In this document: positions 15,030 through 23,476 of the stretch, one piece after another
Layout: each line of letters opens with the position of its first letter
Position numbering within the stretch: position 1 is the first letter of the stretch
Program-made: the position numbers and the translations under genes
Notes under the pieces: model-generated
Database searches by the model: none
What the model saw: the letters and a program-made list of their open reading frames with translations, nothing else
What the model was told of the DNA's origin: nothing
Assembly: GCF_004795015.1 (NCBI RefSeq)
Contig: NZ_SSBI01000023.1
Span: forward strand, 46,753-110,752
DNA: 64,000 bases
Source: Streptomyces sp. A1277
Lineage (GTDB): Bacteria > Actinomycetota > Actinomycetes > Streptomycetales > Streptomycetaceae
Direction of reading: 5' to 3'

Positions 15030-15917
15030 GAGTCAAATCGCAACTGGCTTACGGGTGTGTGAACGCGGCCATGCGCCGAACGGGCCCGTCGCGCAGCATT
15101 GTTGACGCCCGGACGAGCAGCGGCCGGCTCCCGCCGAAGAGCGCGTCGCCGCCCCTTCGCGCCGGCGGTCGCGGACGCCTGCGGGAGGAGCACCCTGAGC
15201 CTGCCCGAAGCATTCGCGATCGCACGCGTGCGGGCCGTGCGTGGGTGCTCGGGTGGCCGCCGTCGTGGTGCGTCGGAGTACACGGGCGGTGACCGATGGT
15301 GAAATCGGCCCTTCGCTGTGAGGCCGCCGACGCAAGGCGGTCCGCTGTCCCGGGCCTGGAGTGAAGAGGCGGCGCAGCGACGTGATAAGCGTGGTCGAGC
15401 GCTGCACCCGGGGGCCGCGCGCACGTGGGAAGTGGGCGGTCGTCCGTGTGCGCATGCTGACGAAGAGTGACGGAAGGCGGCCGTGATATGCGAGGTGCGA
15501 GCGAGCCGTTCGCGGCGTCCGGAAGCCCTTGCCGCCGTGCGCGAAGGTGTACGCCCGGTGCTGCCGCGCAGGTCCTTGGAGGAGTCCGGCGAGGCGCTGC
15601 GCGAGCCTCGGCCGCCCGATCGCGAACGGGCGCTCCGGGGTTTGGGCGCGGAGCGGGGGCGGACGGATATGAGCCCGCCGGCCGGCCGCCGTATACGCCC
15701 GTTCACCCCGGCGTCACGTCGCACGGGGCGAGGCGAGGCCACCGCGGACGCCGTCGCGGGCAGTCGGCGCACCCGGCCACACCCGGCGGCCGGCGCGCCC
15801 GGCCACCGGCGCACCCGGCCACCGGCACACCCGCCCATCAACCTTGCCGGGGTGGTCGGCGCCCACACCGCCCGGACGCCATGCAGCGAAACGAGGTGTC
15901 GGAGCCGCTGCCCCGGC
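15030..15917. other. about 890 bases without a recognisable gene
   Basis: Apart from the promoter region of the xylanase gene, nothing here reads as a protein. The long minus-strand frame through 15026-15868 is very rich in Arg, Ser and Ala with no domain, no good start and no family-like stretch, so it is not called. The region could be decayed coding DNA or an unusually long spacer between two minus-strand groups. Confidence 0.4.
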
Positions 15918-16076
15918 TCAGGTCTCCCGGGTCGCGGCCATCCCTATGGTGATCAGCCCCAGCAGCACCCAGCCGAACCAGAGCCAGCCGTTGCTCCCCA
16001 GGGCCACCGTGTAGGCGGTCACCGCCACCAGAGCGCCTGCGGTGAGCATTCCCATCGTCTTCGTGGATCCGGACAT
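15918..16076 (-). CDS. small membrane protein (52 residues) next to CtaG
   Basis: A short frame encodes 52 residues. It has a polar start (MSGSTKTMG), a first hydrophobic helix (MLTAGALVAVTAYTVALG), a turn (SNGW), a second hydrophobic helix (LWFGWVLLGLITIGMAA) and the ending TRET. ATG 16076 has GAGGAGGG seven bases before it, an ideal ribosome site. The gene lies 66 bases downstream of the CtaG gene on the same strand, so a small partner in terminal-oxidase assembly is plausible. I do not recognise a named family. Confidence 0.7.
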   Translation of the reverse strand: MSGSTKTMGMLTAGALVAVTAYTVALGSNGWLWFGWVLLGLITIGMAATRET

Positions 16077-16142
16077 GCGCGCACCCTCCTCGTCGGCCGC
16101 GCGGCCGTAAAGGCCATCGTCACCCGGAAGGGGGGTCCGCCG

Positions 16143-17093
16143 CTACTGTCCGCGCGCCTGCAACGACGCGAGATACGCGTTGTACGCAAGCAGCTCCTGG
16201 TCCCCGTCCCGGTCCGCGGCCCGGTCCGAGCGCTTCGCCGTCCGCTGCTCCGAGCGGTACCACTGGAACACCAGGGCCACCAGTACCAGCACCGAGGGGA
16301 TCTCGCTGAACGCCCAGGCGATGCCGCCCGCCGCGCTCTGGTCGGACAGGGCGTCGATGCCGAGCGAGACCGGAGGGTTCTCGTACACCTCCACCATCGG
16401 CTGGGACGCCATCATCAGCGCGATCCCGAAGAACGCGTGGAACGGCATCCCGGCGAACAGCTCCAGCATCCGCATCACATAACCGGGGCGGTGCGGCCCG
16501 GGGTCCACGCCCATGATCGGCCAGAAGAAGAACAGGCCGACCGCGAGGAAGTGGACCATCATCGCCAGGTGCCCGGTCGTCGAGCCCATCAGATAGTCGA
16601 AGAGCGGAGTGAAGTACAAGGCGTACAGGCTGGCGATGAACAGCGGGATCGTGAAGGCGGGATGCGTGACGACCTTCATGTACCGGCTGTGCAGCAGCAT
16701 CAGGAGCAGCTCGCGCGGCCCCTTCGAACCACGCCGCGCGACCGGCAGCGCGCGCAGCGCGAGCGTCACGGGCGCCCCCAGCAGCAACAGGATCGGCGAC
16801 AGCATGCTGATCACCATGTGCTGCACCATGTGCACGCTGAACATGACCATGCCGTAGTCGTTGAGCCGGGTGCACATCACCAGGGCGATGGTCAGCACAC
16901 CGACGACGAACACGACCGTGCGGCCCACCGGCCACTCGTCCCCGCGCCTGCGCAGCCGCAGCACCCCGTACCCGTACAGCAGCACGGCGAGGACGCAGCC
17001 GGTCAGGAAGAACGGGTCCGCGGAGAACTGGAGCCCGCGTCCCAGCGTGAACGGCGGCAGGTCCATGTTCATGCCGTGCCCGCTGTGATCCAT
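16143..17093 (-). CDS. ctaG: cytochrome c oxidase assembly protein (CtaG, caa3 type)
   Basis: This 316-residue polytopic membrane protein of the caa3-type CtaG family is needed to mature heme-copper oxidases, probably in copper insertion. Seven or so hydrophobic segments are visible. Conserved histidines and methionines lie in or near them: an N-terminal DHSGHGMNMD, MFSVHMVQHMVISMLSPILLLLGAP, and GMPFHAFFGIALM. The start is ATG 17093 with GGGAG about 8 bases upstream. It lies between a small membrane protein gene and the terminator of the phosphofructokinase gene. Confidence 0.9.
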   Translation of the reverse strand: MDHSGHGMNMDLPPFTLGRGLQFSADPFFLTGCVLAVLLYGYGVLRLRRRGDEWPVGRTVVFVVGVLTIALVMCTRLNDYGMVMFSVHMVQHMVISMLSPILLLLGAPVTLALRALPVARRGSKGPRELLLMLLHSRYMKVVTHPAFTIPLFIASLYALYFTPLFDYLMGSTTGHLAMMVHFLAVGLFFFWPIMGVDPGPHRPGYVMRMLELFAGMPFHAFFGIALMMASQPMVEVYENPPVSLGIDALSDQSAAGGIAWAFSEIPSVLVLVALVFQWYRSEQRTAKRSDRAADRDGDQELLAYNAYLASLQARGQ

Positions 17094-17162
17094 CTGTTCA
17101 CTCCCGAGGGGAACGCCGGGACGTCCCTGTTTCGTGCTGGTTGTCCCGACCAGAGTAGAACC

Positions 17163-17190
17163 GCCCCCGGCCGCGGATGCGGCCGGGGGC
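17163..17190 (-). terminator. hairpin terminator after pfkA
   Basis: GCCCCCGGCCGC at 17163-17174 pairs perfectly with its complement at 17179-17190 around a GGAT loop. It lies 22 bases after the pfkA stop and before the CtaG start, both read on the minus strand. Confidence 0.75.
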
Positions 17191-17211
17191 AGTCTCGGGT
17201 CGTGGTGTCGC

Positions 17212-18237
17212 TCAGAGCACGCACTCCGCCTCGGAGTACCGCTCGGCCGGGACCGTCTTCAGCGTCTCCACGGCGTGCGCGAGCGGCACCATGGTGATGT
17301 CCGTGCCGCGCAGCGCCGTCATCATGCCGAACTCGCCGCGGTGCGCCGCCTCCACCGCGTGCCAGCCGAAGCGGGTCGCGAGGACCCTGTCGTACGCGGT
17401 CGGGGTGCCGCCGCGCTGCACATGGCCGAGGATCACCGGGCGGGCCTCCTTGCCGAGGCGCTGTTCCAGCTCGATGGAGAGCTGGGTCGCCACGCCCGTG
17501 AAGCGCTCGTGACCGTAGACGTCCTTGACGCCCGACTCGAAATCCATGGAGCCCTCGCGCGGCTTCGCGCCCTCGGCGACCACGACGATCGCGAACTTCT
17601 TGCCGGCCGAGAAGCGGCGGCCCACCAGCTCCGTCAGCTCGTCGATGTCGAAGGGGCGCTCGGGGACGACGATGGCGTGCGCACCGGCCGCCATGCCCGA
17701 GTGCAGGGCGATCCAGCCGGTGTGCCGGCCCATGACCTCGACGATCATGACGCGCTGGTGCGACTCGGCGGTGGTCTTCAGCCGGTCGAGCGCCTCGGTG
17801 GCGACGCCGACCGCGGTGTCGAAGCCGAAGGTGACGTCGGTGGAGGCGATGTCGTTGTCGATGGTCTTCGGCACGCCCACGATCGGCAGCCCCGCCTCGG
17901 ACAGCAGGTTCGCCGCCTTGAGCGTGCCCTCGCCGCCGATCGGAATGATCGCGTCGAGACCCAGATCCCCGACATGGCCCCTGGCCTGCTCGATGCCGCC
18001 GCGCAGGTGTGCGGGCTGGACCCGGGAGGAACCGAGGATCGTGCCGCCGCGGGCGAGGATGCCGCCGACCGCGTCCAGGTCGAGCTTGCGGTAGTCGCAC
18101 TCCAGGAGGCCCCGCCAGCCGTCGTGGAAGCCGATGACCTCGTCGCCGTGGTCGACCACAGCGCGGTGGACGACGGACCGGATGACCGCATTGAGGCCGG
18201 GGCAGTCGCCGCCGGAGGTGAGCACACCAATTCGCAT
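17212..18237 (-). CDS. pfkA: ATP-dependent 6-phosphofructokinase
   Basis: This enzyme phosphorylates fructose 6-phosphate to fructose 1,6-bisphosphate in glycolysis. The 341-residue protein shows SGGDCPGLNAVIRSVV at the N terminus, IPIGGEGTLKAANLLSE, the catalytic PKTIDNDI loop, and VEVMGRHTGWIA. Gly in GGEGT (the position equivalent to Gly104) favours ATP rather than pyrophosphate. Lys in PKTIDND is otherwise typical of pyrophosphate enzymes; this mix is known for Streptomyces PFKs. ATG 18237 was preferred to the frame start at 18303 because homology begins there. Streptomyces carry several pfkA paralogues and this is one of them. Confidence 0.93.
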   Translation of the reverse strand: MRIGVLTSGGDCPGLNAVIRSVVHRAVVDHGDEVIGFHDGWRGLLECDYRKLDLDAVGGILARGGTILGSSRVQPAHLRGGIEQARGHVGDLGLDAIIPIGGEGTLKAANLLSEAGLPIVGVPKTIDNDIASTDVTFGFDTAVGVATEALDRLKTTAESHQRVMIVEVMGRHTGWIALHSGMAAGAHAIVVPERPFDIDELTELVGRRFSAGKKFAIVVVAEGAKPREGSMDFESGVKDVYGHERFTGVATQLSIELEQRLGKEARPVILGHVQRGGTPTAYDRVLATRFGWHAVEAAHRGEFGMMTALRGTDITMVPLAHAVETLKTVPAERYSEAECVL

Positions 18238-18404
18238 TGCCCGGGAAACCTTTGCAACGTGGGCCGACGACCGGACCACGTCGTCCGGTTGGATCCCCGC
18301 CACCCTACCGGCGCAGGGTGGCGGGACCGAACCGGGCGTCCGCCTGCTGGACTCCGCTCAACTGAGCCGAATCGGCCTCATCGGACCGCGTCGAAACGGC
18401 CTGG

Positions 18405-19133
18405 TCAGGCGGGCTGTGTGGCGGCCGCGATGCGCTCCGCGCGCAGCGCCTCGTACCACCGGTCGTCGGTGGGCGGGAGCGCGTTCACATCGAGGGCCAG
18501 CTTCAGCAGCAGGTCCGCGATGAGGGGGTTCCGCGCCATCACGGGACCGTGCATGTACGTGCCGAAGACGGTGTCGTTGTACGCGCCCTCCGTGCCGTCG
18601 CCCGTGCCGTTGCCCCGGCCGAACCGCACCCGCGCGAACGGGCGCGCGGTGGGGCCGAGATGCGTGACGCCCTGGTGGTTCTCGAAGCCGGTCAGCGGCG
18701 GAAGACCGAGATGGGGGTCGATGTCCGCCAGCACGTCGCCGACGCACCGCGCGCCCTCGCCGCGGGTCGAGACCACGTCCAGGAGGCCGAGACCCTGCTC
18801 GCGCTCACCGAGGTCGTTGACGAACTCGTGGCCGAGGATCTGGTAGCCGGCGCAGACCGAGAAGATGATCGCGCCGTTGGACGCGGCCCGGCTCAGCCCG
18901 CCGTCACGGCGCAGCCGCTCCGCCGCGAGCCGCTGCGGCCGGTCCTCACCGCCGCCGATCAGATAGATGTCACCGGACGTGGGCACCGGCTGGTCGCTGC
19001 GTACGTCGACGCGCGCGACGTCGAGACCGCGCTGACGGGCCCGGCGCTCCACCACCAGGGCATTGCCCTGGTCGCCGTAGGTGCTCAGCAGGTCCGGGTA
19101 GACCCACACCAGCCGCAGGCTGTTGTTGCTCAT
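18405..19133 (-). CDS. gatD: lipid II isoglutaminyl synthase, glutaminase subunit GatD
   Basis: GatD supplies ammonia from glutamine to MurT, and together they amidate the D-glutamate of lipid II to D-isoglutamine at the cytoplasmic membrane face. The 242-residue class I amidotransferase has its nucleophile Cys94 in IIFSVCAGYQILG and its catalytic histidine (His195) in FGTYMHGPVMARNP. The start at ATG 19133 gives the usual N terminus (SLRLVWVYPDLLSTYGDQGN). It follows murT by 34 bases on the same strand. Confidence 0.93.
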   Translation of the reverse strand: MSNNSLRLVWVYPDLLSTYGDQGNALVVERRARQRGLDVARVDVRSDQPVPTSGDIYLIGGGEDRPQRLAAERLRRDGGLSRAASNGAIIFSVCAGYQILGHEFVNDLGEREQGLGLLDVVSTRGEGARCVGDVLADIDPHLGLPPLTGFENHQGVTHLGPTARPFARVRFGRGNGTGDGTEGAYNDTVFGTYMHGPVMARNPLIADLLLKLALDVNALPPTDDRWYEALRAERIAAATQPA

Positions 19134-19167
19134 GCTTCGTCCTCTCCGGAGGGGGCCGGGGCCGGGG

Positions 19168-20406
19168 TCAGTTGCCGACACGGCGGCGCAGATCCTGGAA
19201 GGCGGTGTAGTTGGCGATGACCTCGATGCGTCCCGGCGGTGCCTGCTGCACGGCCTCGTCGAGGTTCTCGCAGACCCGGAAGTCGAGTCCGGCCACTTCG
19301 AGCCGGACCGCGAGGTCCAGCTTGCGGTCGCCGAGCACGAAGATCGGGTGGCCCGCGAGCTGGGTGTAGTCCACGTCCCACAGCCACGAGGTGTCCGTGC
19401 CGTCCGCGCCGCGCGCGTTGACCGACAGGATCACCGGAGTGGGCGGCGGGTCGATCAGGGAGAACGTCTCCAGCCAGCCCGCCGGGTTCTTCGCCAGCAG
19501 GAGCCGCAGCTCACGGCCGAGGAAGCTCACCACGTCGTAGCGGCCGGCGACGGCCTGCACCTGGTACATGCGCTCCAGGGCCACCTGGGGCGGCACCCCG
19601 AAGACGGCGGCGACGGCCGCCGAACTCGTCGCGTTGGCCTTGTTGGCGCGGCCGGGGAGCTGGAGGTGGATCGGCCAGGCCGAGCCGTGCGGGTCGAGCA
19701 CGTAGTCCCCGTGCAGGACCCAGCTCGGCGGCGGGCGCCGGAAACCGCACTCGCCGCAGAACCAGTCGTCGCCGGGGCGCTGCATGACACCGCCGCAGGA
19801 CGGGCAGGACCAGGCGTCGTCCTTCCACGCCTGGCCGGCCGCGACCCACACCACGTTGGGCGAGGAGGAGGCCGCCCAGACGATCAGCGGGTCGTCGGCG
19901 TTGGCGACGATCACGGCCTTGGAGCCGGACAGCCCCTCCCGCCACTTCTCGGCCAGCATCCGCGTTTCCGCGGCCCGGTCCAGCTGGTCGCGCGAGAGGT
20001 TGAGCAGCGCGATCACCTTGGGCGTCGTGTCGCGGGCGACCCCCGCGAGGTACTTCTCGTCGACCTCGATCACGCCGTACTGCGCGTCGGAGCCGCCGGC
20101 CAGGGCCGAGGTGATGCCCGCGGGCATGTTGGCCCCGAGCGCGTTCGAGACGACCGGGCCCGCGGCCCGCAGCGCCTCGGCGATCAGCCGTGTGGTGGTC
20201 GTCTTGCCGTTCGTCGCCGACACGAGGATCACGTCCAGGTGCTGCGCCAGCCGCCCGAGCAGGTCGGGGTCGAGCTTGAGCGCCACCCGGCCGCCGATCA
20301 CCGATCCGCTGCCACGCCCGGCCGCCCGCGACACCGCCGCAGCGGCCTTGCCCGCCGTCACGGCCAGCTTGGCCCGCGGCGACAACGGCTCCGTGTTGCC
20401 TGCCAT
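19168..20406 (-). CDS. murT: lipid II isoglutaminyl synthase, Mur-ligase subunit MurT
   Basis: This 412-residue Mur-ligase-like ATPase activates the D-glutamate carboxylate of lipid II for amidation with ammonia from GatD. It shows the P-loop SATNGKTTTTR (64-74), VIEVDEKYL, NLSRDQLDR, and the diagnostic four-cysteine zinc ribbon inserted in the middle domain (Cys201, Cys204, Cys217, Cys220). The C-terminal DUF1727 part ends with the NYTAFQDLRRRVG motif expected of MurT. The start at ATG 20406 agrees with homologues; the frame runs open much further upstream. The murT-gatD order is the standard operon. Confidence 0.95.
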   Translation of the reverse strand: MAGNTEPLSPRAKLAVTAGKAAAAVSRAAGRGSGSVIGGRVALKLDPDLLGRLAQHLDVILVSATNGKTTTTRLIAEALRAAGPVVSNALGANMPAGITSALAGGSDAQYGVIEVDEKYLAGVARDTTPKVIALLNLSRDQLDRAAETRMLAEKWREGLSGSKAVIVANADDPLIVWAASSSPNVVWVAAGQAWKDDAWSCPSCGGVMQRPGDDWFCGECGFRRPPPSWVLHGDYVLDPHGSAWPIHLQLPGRANKANATSSAAVAAVFGVPPQVALERMYQVQAVAGRYDVVSFLGRELRLLLAKNPAGWLETFSLIDPPPTPVILSVNARGADGTDTSWLWDVDYTQLAGHPIFVLGDRKLDLAVRLEVAGLDFRVCENLDEAVQQAPPGRIEVIANYTAFQDLRRRVGN

Positions 20407-20797
20407 CGTCCTAGATCCTCCTTGCATCGGTCCGCCGCCCAGCCTATCGATGTCCGGCGCGGTGACGGCACGGCGGCACCGTCCGGCACGTGGAGTTCCC
20501 GTGGAATGGAGGACGCGGGGGAGTGCCGCCGCGTTCCCGACGCCCTTGCCGGCGGGCGAATCCGGGTGCGCGGACGGCCCGGGGCGCGTTAACGTCGCCG
20601 TATGGACGTCAACGGCCTGACCATCACCGCGACCGCGCGAGCGACCAGCTCGCCGGTTGCCGCCGTCTGACCTTCCCTCCCCCCGGCGACCGGAAACGGT
20701 CCGTCGGTGGTGCCGCGGTGTTCCTGCCCCGGCCGGGTGACTGAACGGGTCCCGTTCTCCGGTGCCTCCCCCGCTGTGACGCGAAGGAGTCATCCCC
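20407..20797. other. 390-base divergent intergenic region, murT / AlaRS-like
   Basis: The region should hold the promoters of murT (minus) and of the AlaRS-like gene (plus). A 22-codon frame starting at ATG 20602 (MDVNGLTITATARATSS) is open but has no recognisable product. It may be a remnant or a chance frame. No clear operator was found. Confidence 0.3.
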
Positions 20798-21964
20798 ATG
20801 GATACAGAACAGCTGACCCGCACATTCGTCGAGTACTTCGAGGAGCGCGGCCACCGCCGCGTCGTCGGCTCCACGCTGCTGCCGCCGCCCGGAGACCCGG
20901 TGCTCTTCACCACGTCCGGCATGCACCCGCTCATCCCGTACCTGGAGGGCCGCCCCCACCCGCTGGGCAGCCGGCTCGTCAACGTACAGCGCTGTCTGCG
21001 CACCACCGACCTGGACGAAGTCGGGGACGCCACCCACCTGACCGTCTTCGAGATGCTCGGCACCTGGTCGCTGGGCGACTACGGCGGCCCGCGCAGCCTC
21101 GACTGGGGATACGGGCTGCTCACCGAGGGGCTCGGCGTCGACCCCGGCCTGCTGTACGCCACCGTGTACGCCGGTGACGAGCGGACCGAGCAGGACACGG
21201 CCTCCCTGCGGCTGTGGCAGGAGCTCGGCGTCCCCGTCGAACTCACCGTGGAGGACAACTGGTGGTCCAACGGCCCGGTCGGACCGTGCGGCCCCGATTC
21301 GGAGATCTTCCTGTGGAGCGGTGAGGGCCCGCCCACCTCCACCCCCACCCGGGACGAGCGCTGGGTGGAGGTGTGGAACCACGTCACGATGAGCCACCGC
21401 CGGCTCGACGACGGCTCCCTCGTGCCGCTTCCCCGGCGCAATGTCGACACGGGGCTCGGTCTTGAACGGCTGGCCACGCTGCTCCAGGGCAGGCGGTCGG
21501 TCTTCGAATGCGACGTCTTCGACCCCTGGCGCCGCCTCGTACCGGGGCTGTGGCCGCTGGACGAGCCGTCGCTGCGGCTGGTCTGCGACCACCTGCGGTC
21601 CGCCGCCGTCGTCCTCGGGGACGGGGTGCGCCCGTCCGCCACCGGGCGGGGGTACGTGCTGCGGCGCCTGCTGCGACGGGTGCTGACCGTGCTCCGGCGC
21701 GAGGACCCGTCGCGCACCCTCGGCGACCTGCCGCCCGAACTGGTCCGGCACACCCTGGACCACTTCCGGCAGGACCTGGACCCCGGCGTGGTGCTGCGGG
21801 TGCTGGCCGAGGAGGAGACCCGGTTCACCGGGCTCCTGGAGCGGGGCCGCCAGGTGCTCGCCCGGCCCCGGTTCCGGGGGCCGCTGACCGACGAGGACTT
21901 CCACTACCTCCACGACACGCACGGCCTGCCGCGCGACCTGATCACGAGCCTGCGGGAGGAATGA
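20798..21964 (+). CDS. free-standing alanyl-tRNA synthetase catalytic-domain paralogue
   Basis: This 388-residue protein matches only the N-terminal aminoacylation part of alanyl-tRNA synthetase. It shows LFTTSGMHPLIPYLEG (motif 1 area), VQRCLRTTDLDEVGDATHLTVFEMLGTWSLGDYG (motif 2), VGPCGPDSEIF, WVEVWNHVTM and NVDTGLGLERLATLLQG (motif 3), then a helical tRNA-contact region. Full AlaRS is near 890 residues. The editing domain with its HxxxH motif and the C-Ala domain are absent, and there is a stop and terminator just downstream, so the short form is intact. It could alanylate tRNA without proofreading, activate alanine for another acceptor, or act as a resistance copy. Confidence 0.85.
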   Translation: MDTEQLTRTFVEYFEERGHRRVVGSTLLPPPGDPVLFTTSGMHPLIPYLEGRPHPLGSRLVNVQRCLRTTDLDEVGDATHLTVFEMLGTWSLGDYGGPRSLDWGYGLLTEGLGVDPGLLYATVYAGDERTEQDTASLRLWQELGVPVELTVEDNWWSNGPVGPCGPDSEIFLWSGEGPPTSTPTRDERWVEVWNHVTMSHRRLDDGSLVPLPRRNVDTGLGLERLATLLQGRRSVFECDVFDPWRRLVPGLWPLDEPSLRLVCDHLRSAAVVLGDGVRPSATGRGYVLRRLLRRVLTVLRREDPSRTLGDLPPELVRHTLDHFRQDLDPGVVLRVLAEEETRFTGLLERGRQVLARPRFRGPLTDEDFHYLHDTHGLPRDLITSLREE

Positions 21965-21970
21965 GGCGAA

Positions 21971-21999
21971 CGGTGCCGGGGGGCCGCCCCCCGGCACCG
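21971..21999. terminator. bidirectional hairpin terminator between convergent genes
   Basis: A perfect 13-base stem (CGGTGCCGGGGGG at 21971-21983 with its complement at 21987-21999) closes a three-base loop. It sits 6 bases after the AlaRS-like stop and 10 bases from the pectate lyase stop on the other strand, so it can serve both. Confidence 0.8.
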
Positions 22000-22009
22000 C
22001 GAAGATGCG

Positions 22010-23209
22010 TTACGGCGTCACCACGGTCCCGCCGAAGGACACCACGAGGCGGCCGTCCGAGGCGAACGACCACTGCAGGGCGCCTTCGTACGCGGAGCAC
22101 CGGGAGCCGTTCGAGCCCGACCAGAACTGGTTGGAGCTGTCCGCGTCCCCGATGGCCTTGTCGTTGGAGCCGCTGCCGCTGCGGCAGGAGGTGTTGCCGC
22201 GGAACACCGAAGTCCCCTTGTCGAAGGAGAAGTTGCGCTCCTCGTTGTCGATGCCGATGTTGTCCGACACCGTCATGGAGCCGGGGTTGCTGTTGTACGT
22301 GAACCCGTGGTGCCCGTTGCCGTAGGCGATGTTGCGCCGCACGATGTGGCCGACCTCGATGCCGTCGCCGCCGAGCTTGAACCCGTTGCGGTCGCCGTCG
22401 TCGTTCACCGTCCCGTCCGAGAGGGTGCCGTTGTCGTACGAGAGGGAGTCCTCGATGGTCACCGGGCCGATGGGGCCGGTGACCTTCTTGGTGTAGAGGT
22501 CCCAGCCGTCGTCGATGTTGTTGTGGGAGACCGTGTAGCGGAAGACGTTGCCGGGGCCCGAGGTGAGCTTGGCGGCGAAGCCGTCGGCGTCCTCGCCGTC
22601 CGAGTCGGCGTTGTCGTGCGACTCCGAGCTCAGGACGAGGTTGTCGGCGGGCCACTCGTCGTGGGGGGTACTGGAGGAGATCCGTGAGATCTGCAGGCCC
22701 GAGTCGTGGTTGAAGCGCGTCACGACGTGCTCGATGACGTTGTTGCTGCCGCCGACGAAGATGCCGTTGTCACCGGCACGCTCGACCGTGATGCCGTCGA
22801 TGTGCCAGTAGGCGCCGTTCACCGCGAGCCCGCGGTTGGCCGGGTCCTCGCTCATCTCCGAGAAGTTCAGCACCGGTTGCTCGCCCGGGTAGGCGGCCAT
22901 CGTGGTGCGCGCGCCGGACGTGCCGTCGTTGCCCGGCGGGATGGTGACCGTCTGCCCGTAGTGGTACCTGCCGCCGCGCAGATAGATCGTCCCGCCGGAG
23001 CCGACCCGGCTGACCGCCGAGGACAGTGTGGTGGGGTCCGACTCCGTGCCCGCCGCGTCGGCGGTGCCGTCCGGCGCCACGTACAGCGCCGCGGCGGCCA
23101 GTCGCACGGAAGCGGTTTCGTGCGCGGGAGCGGCCTGAGCGGTGGCGCCCAGGGCGGCGAGCGAACCGGCCAGCAGGCCGGCACATGCGAGAACGGGTTT
23201 GATCTGCAT
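22010..23209 (-). CDS. secreted PL9 pectate lyase
   Basis: This 399-residue secreted right-handed parallel beta-helix protein is most like polysaccharide lyase family 9, which cleaves polygalacturonate by beta-elimination using calcium. A signal peptide (MQIKPVLACAGLLAGSLAALGATAQA) is followed by YVAPDGTADAAGTESDPTTLSSAV and GGTIYLRGGRYHY. The PL9-like core follows (DSDGEDADGFAAKLTSGPGNVFRYTVSHNNIDDGWDLYTK, then GDRNGFKLGGDGI). ATG 23209 has CTGGAG upstream and starts the signal peptide; the frame itself opens at 23323. A LacI-type palindrome lies about 60 bases upstream. The gene converges on the AlaRS-like gene. Confidence 0.88.
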   Translation of the reverse strand: MQIKPVLACAGLLAGSLAALGATAQAAPAHETASVRLAAAALYVAPDGTADAAGTESDPTTLSSAVSRVGSGGTIYLRGGRYHYGQTVTIPPGNDGTSGARTTMAAYPGEQPVLNFSEMSEDPANRGLAVNGAYWHIDGITVERAGDNGIFVGGSNNVIEHVVTRFNHDSGLQISRISSSTPHDEWPADNLVLSSESHDNADSDGEDADGFAAKLTSGPGNVFRYTVSHNNIDDGWDLYTKKVTGPIGPVTIEDSLSYDNGTLSDGTVNDDGDRNGFKLGGDGIEVGHIVRRNIAYGNGHHGFTYNSNPGSMTVSDNIGIDNEERNFSFDKGTSVFRGNTSCRSGSGSNDKAIGDADSSNQFWSGSNGSRCSAYEGALQWSFASDGRLVVSFGGTVVTP

Positions 23210-23270
23210 CGTTCGACTCCAGGTGGGGGGAGGGTACGGAACGACGGAACGGACTTGCGTCCGGCCCGGA

Positions 23271-23283
23271 GCAAGCGCTTTCC
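23271..23283. promoter_or_regulatory. LacI-family-type operator upstream of the pectate lyase gene
   Basis: GCAAGCGCTTTCC contains the CGCT-centred near-palindrome typical of LacI-family sugar repressors (GAAAGCGCTTTC-like). It lies about 60 bases upstream of the pectate lyase start. It differs from the CebR box, so a different repressor, perhaps for pectin oligomers, is more likely. No regulator gene is adjacent. Confidence 0.55.
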
Positions 23284-23476
23284 ATCGACCGTAGAGTGAC
23301 GCCATGGGCACGTCAACGGTCATGCATGTGTGTGTTGGTCAGCCATGTGAACTAGGTGGGCCGGCAAACAGCCCGAACCGCTTCCTCCCGGCCCGGCCGG
23401 GTGACCGGAGCGCGGGAGTTGACGAGGCCGGATGCGGGGCGGTCGACGTGTCCGGGGCAGCCGTGCGGAACGTACG

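Noticed and set aside
15026..15868. Long minus-strand open frame of 280 codons
   Set aside because: Composition is dominated by Arg, Ser, Ala and Pro, there is no ribosome site or domain-like pattern, and open frames of this kind are expected by chance in high-GC DNA.
20602..20670. 22-codon open frame between murT and the AlaRS-like gene
   Set aside because: Too short, no good ribosome site and no link to the neighbouring genes; could equally be chance.
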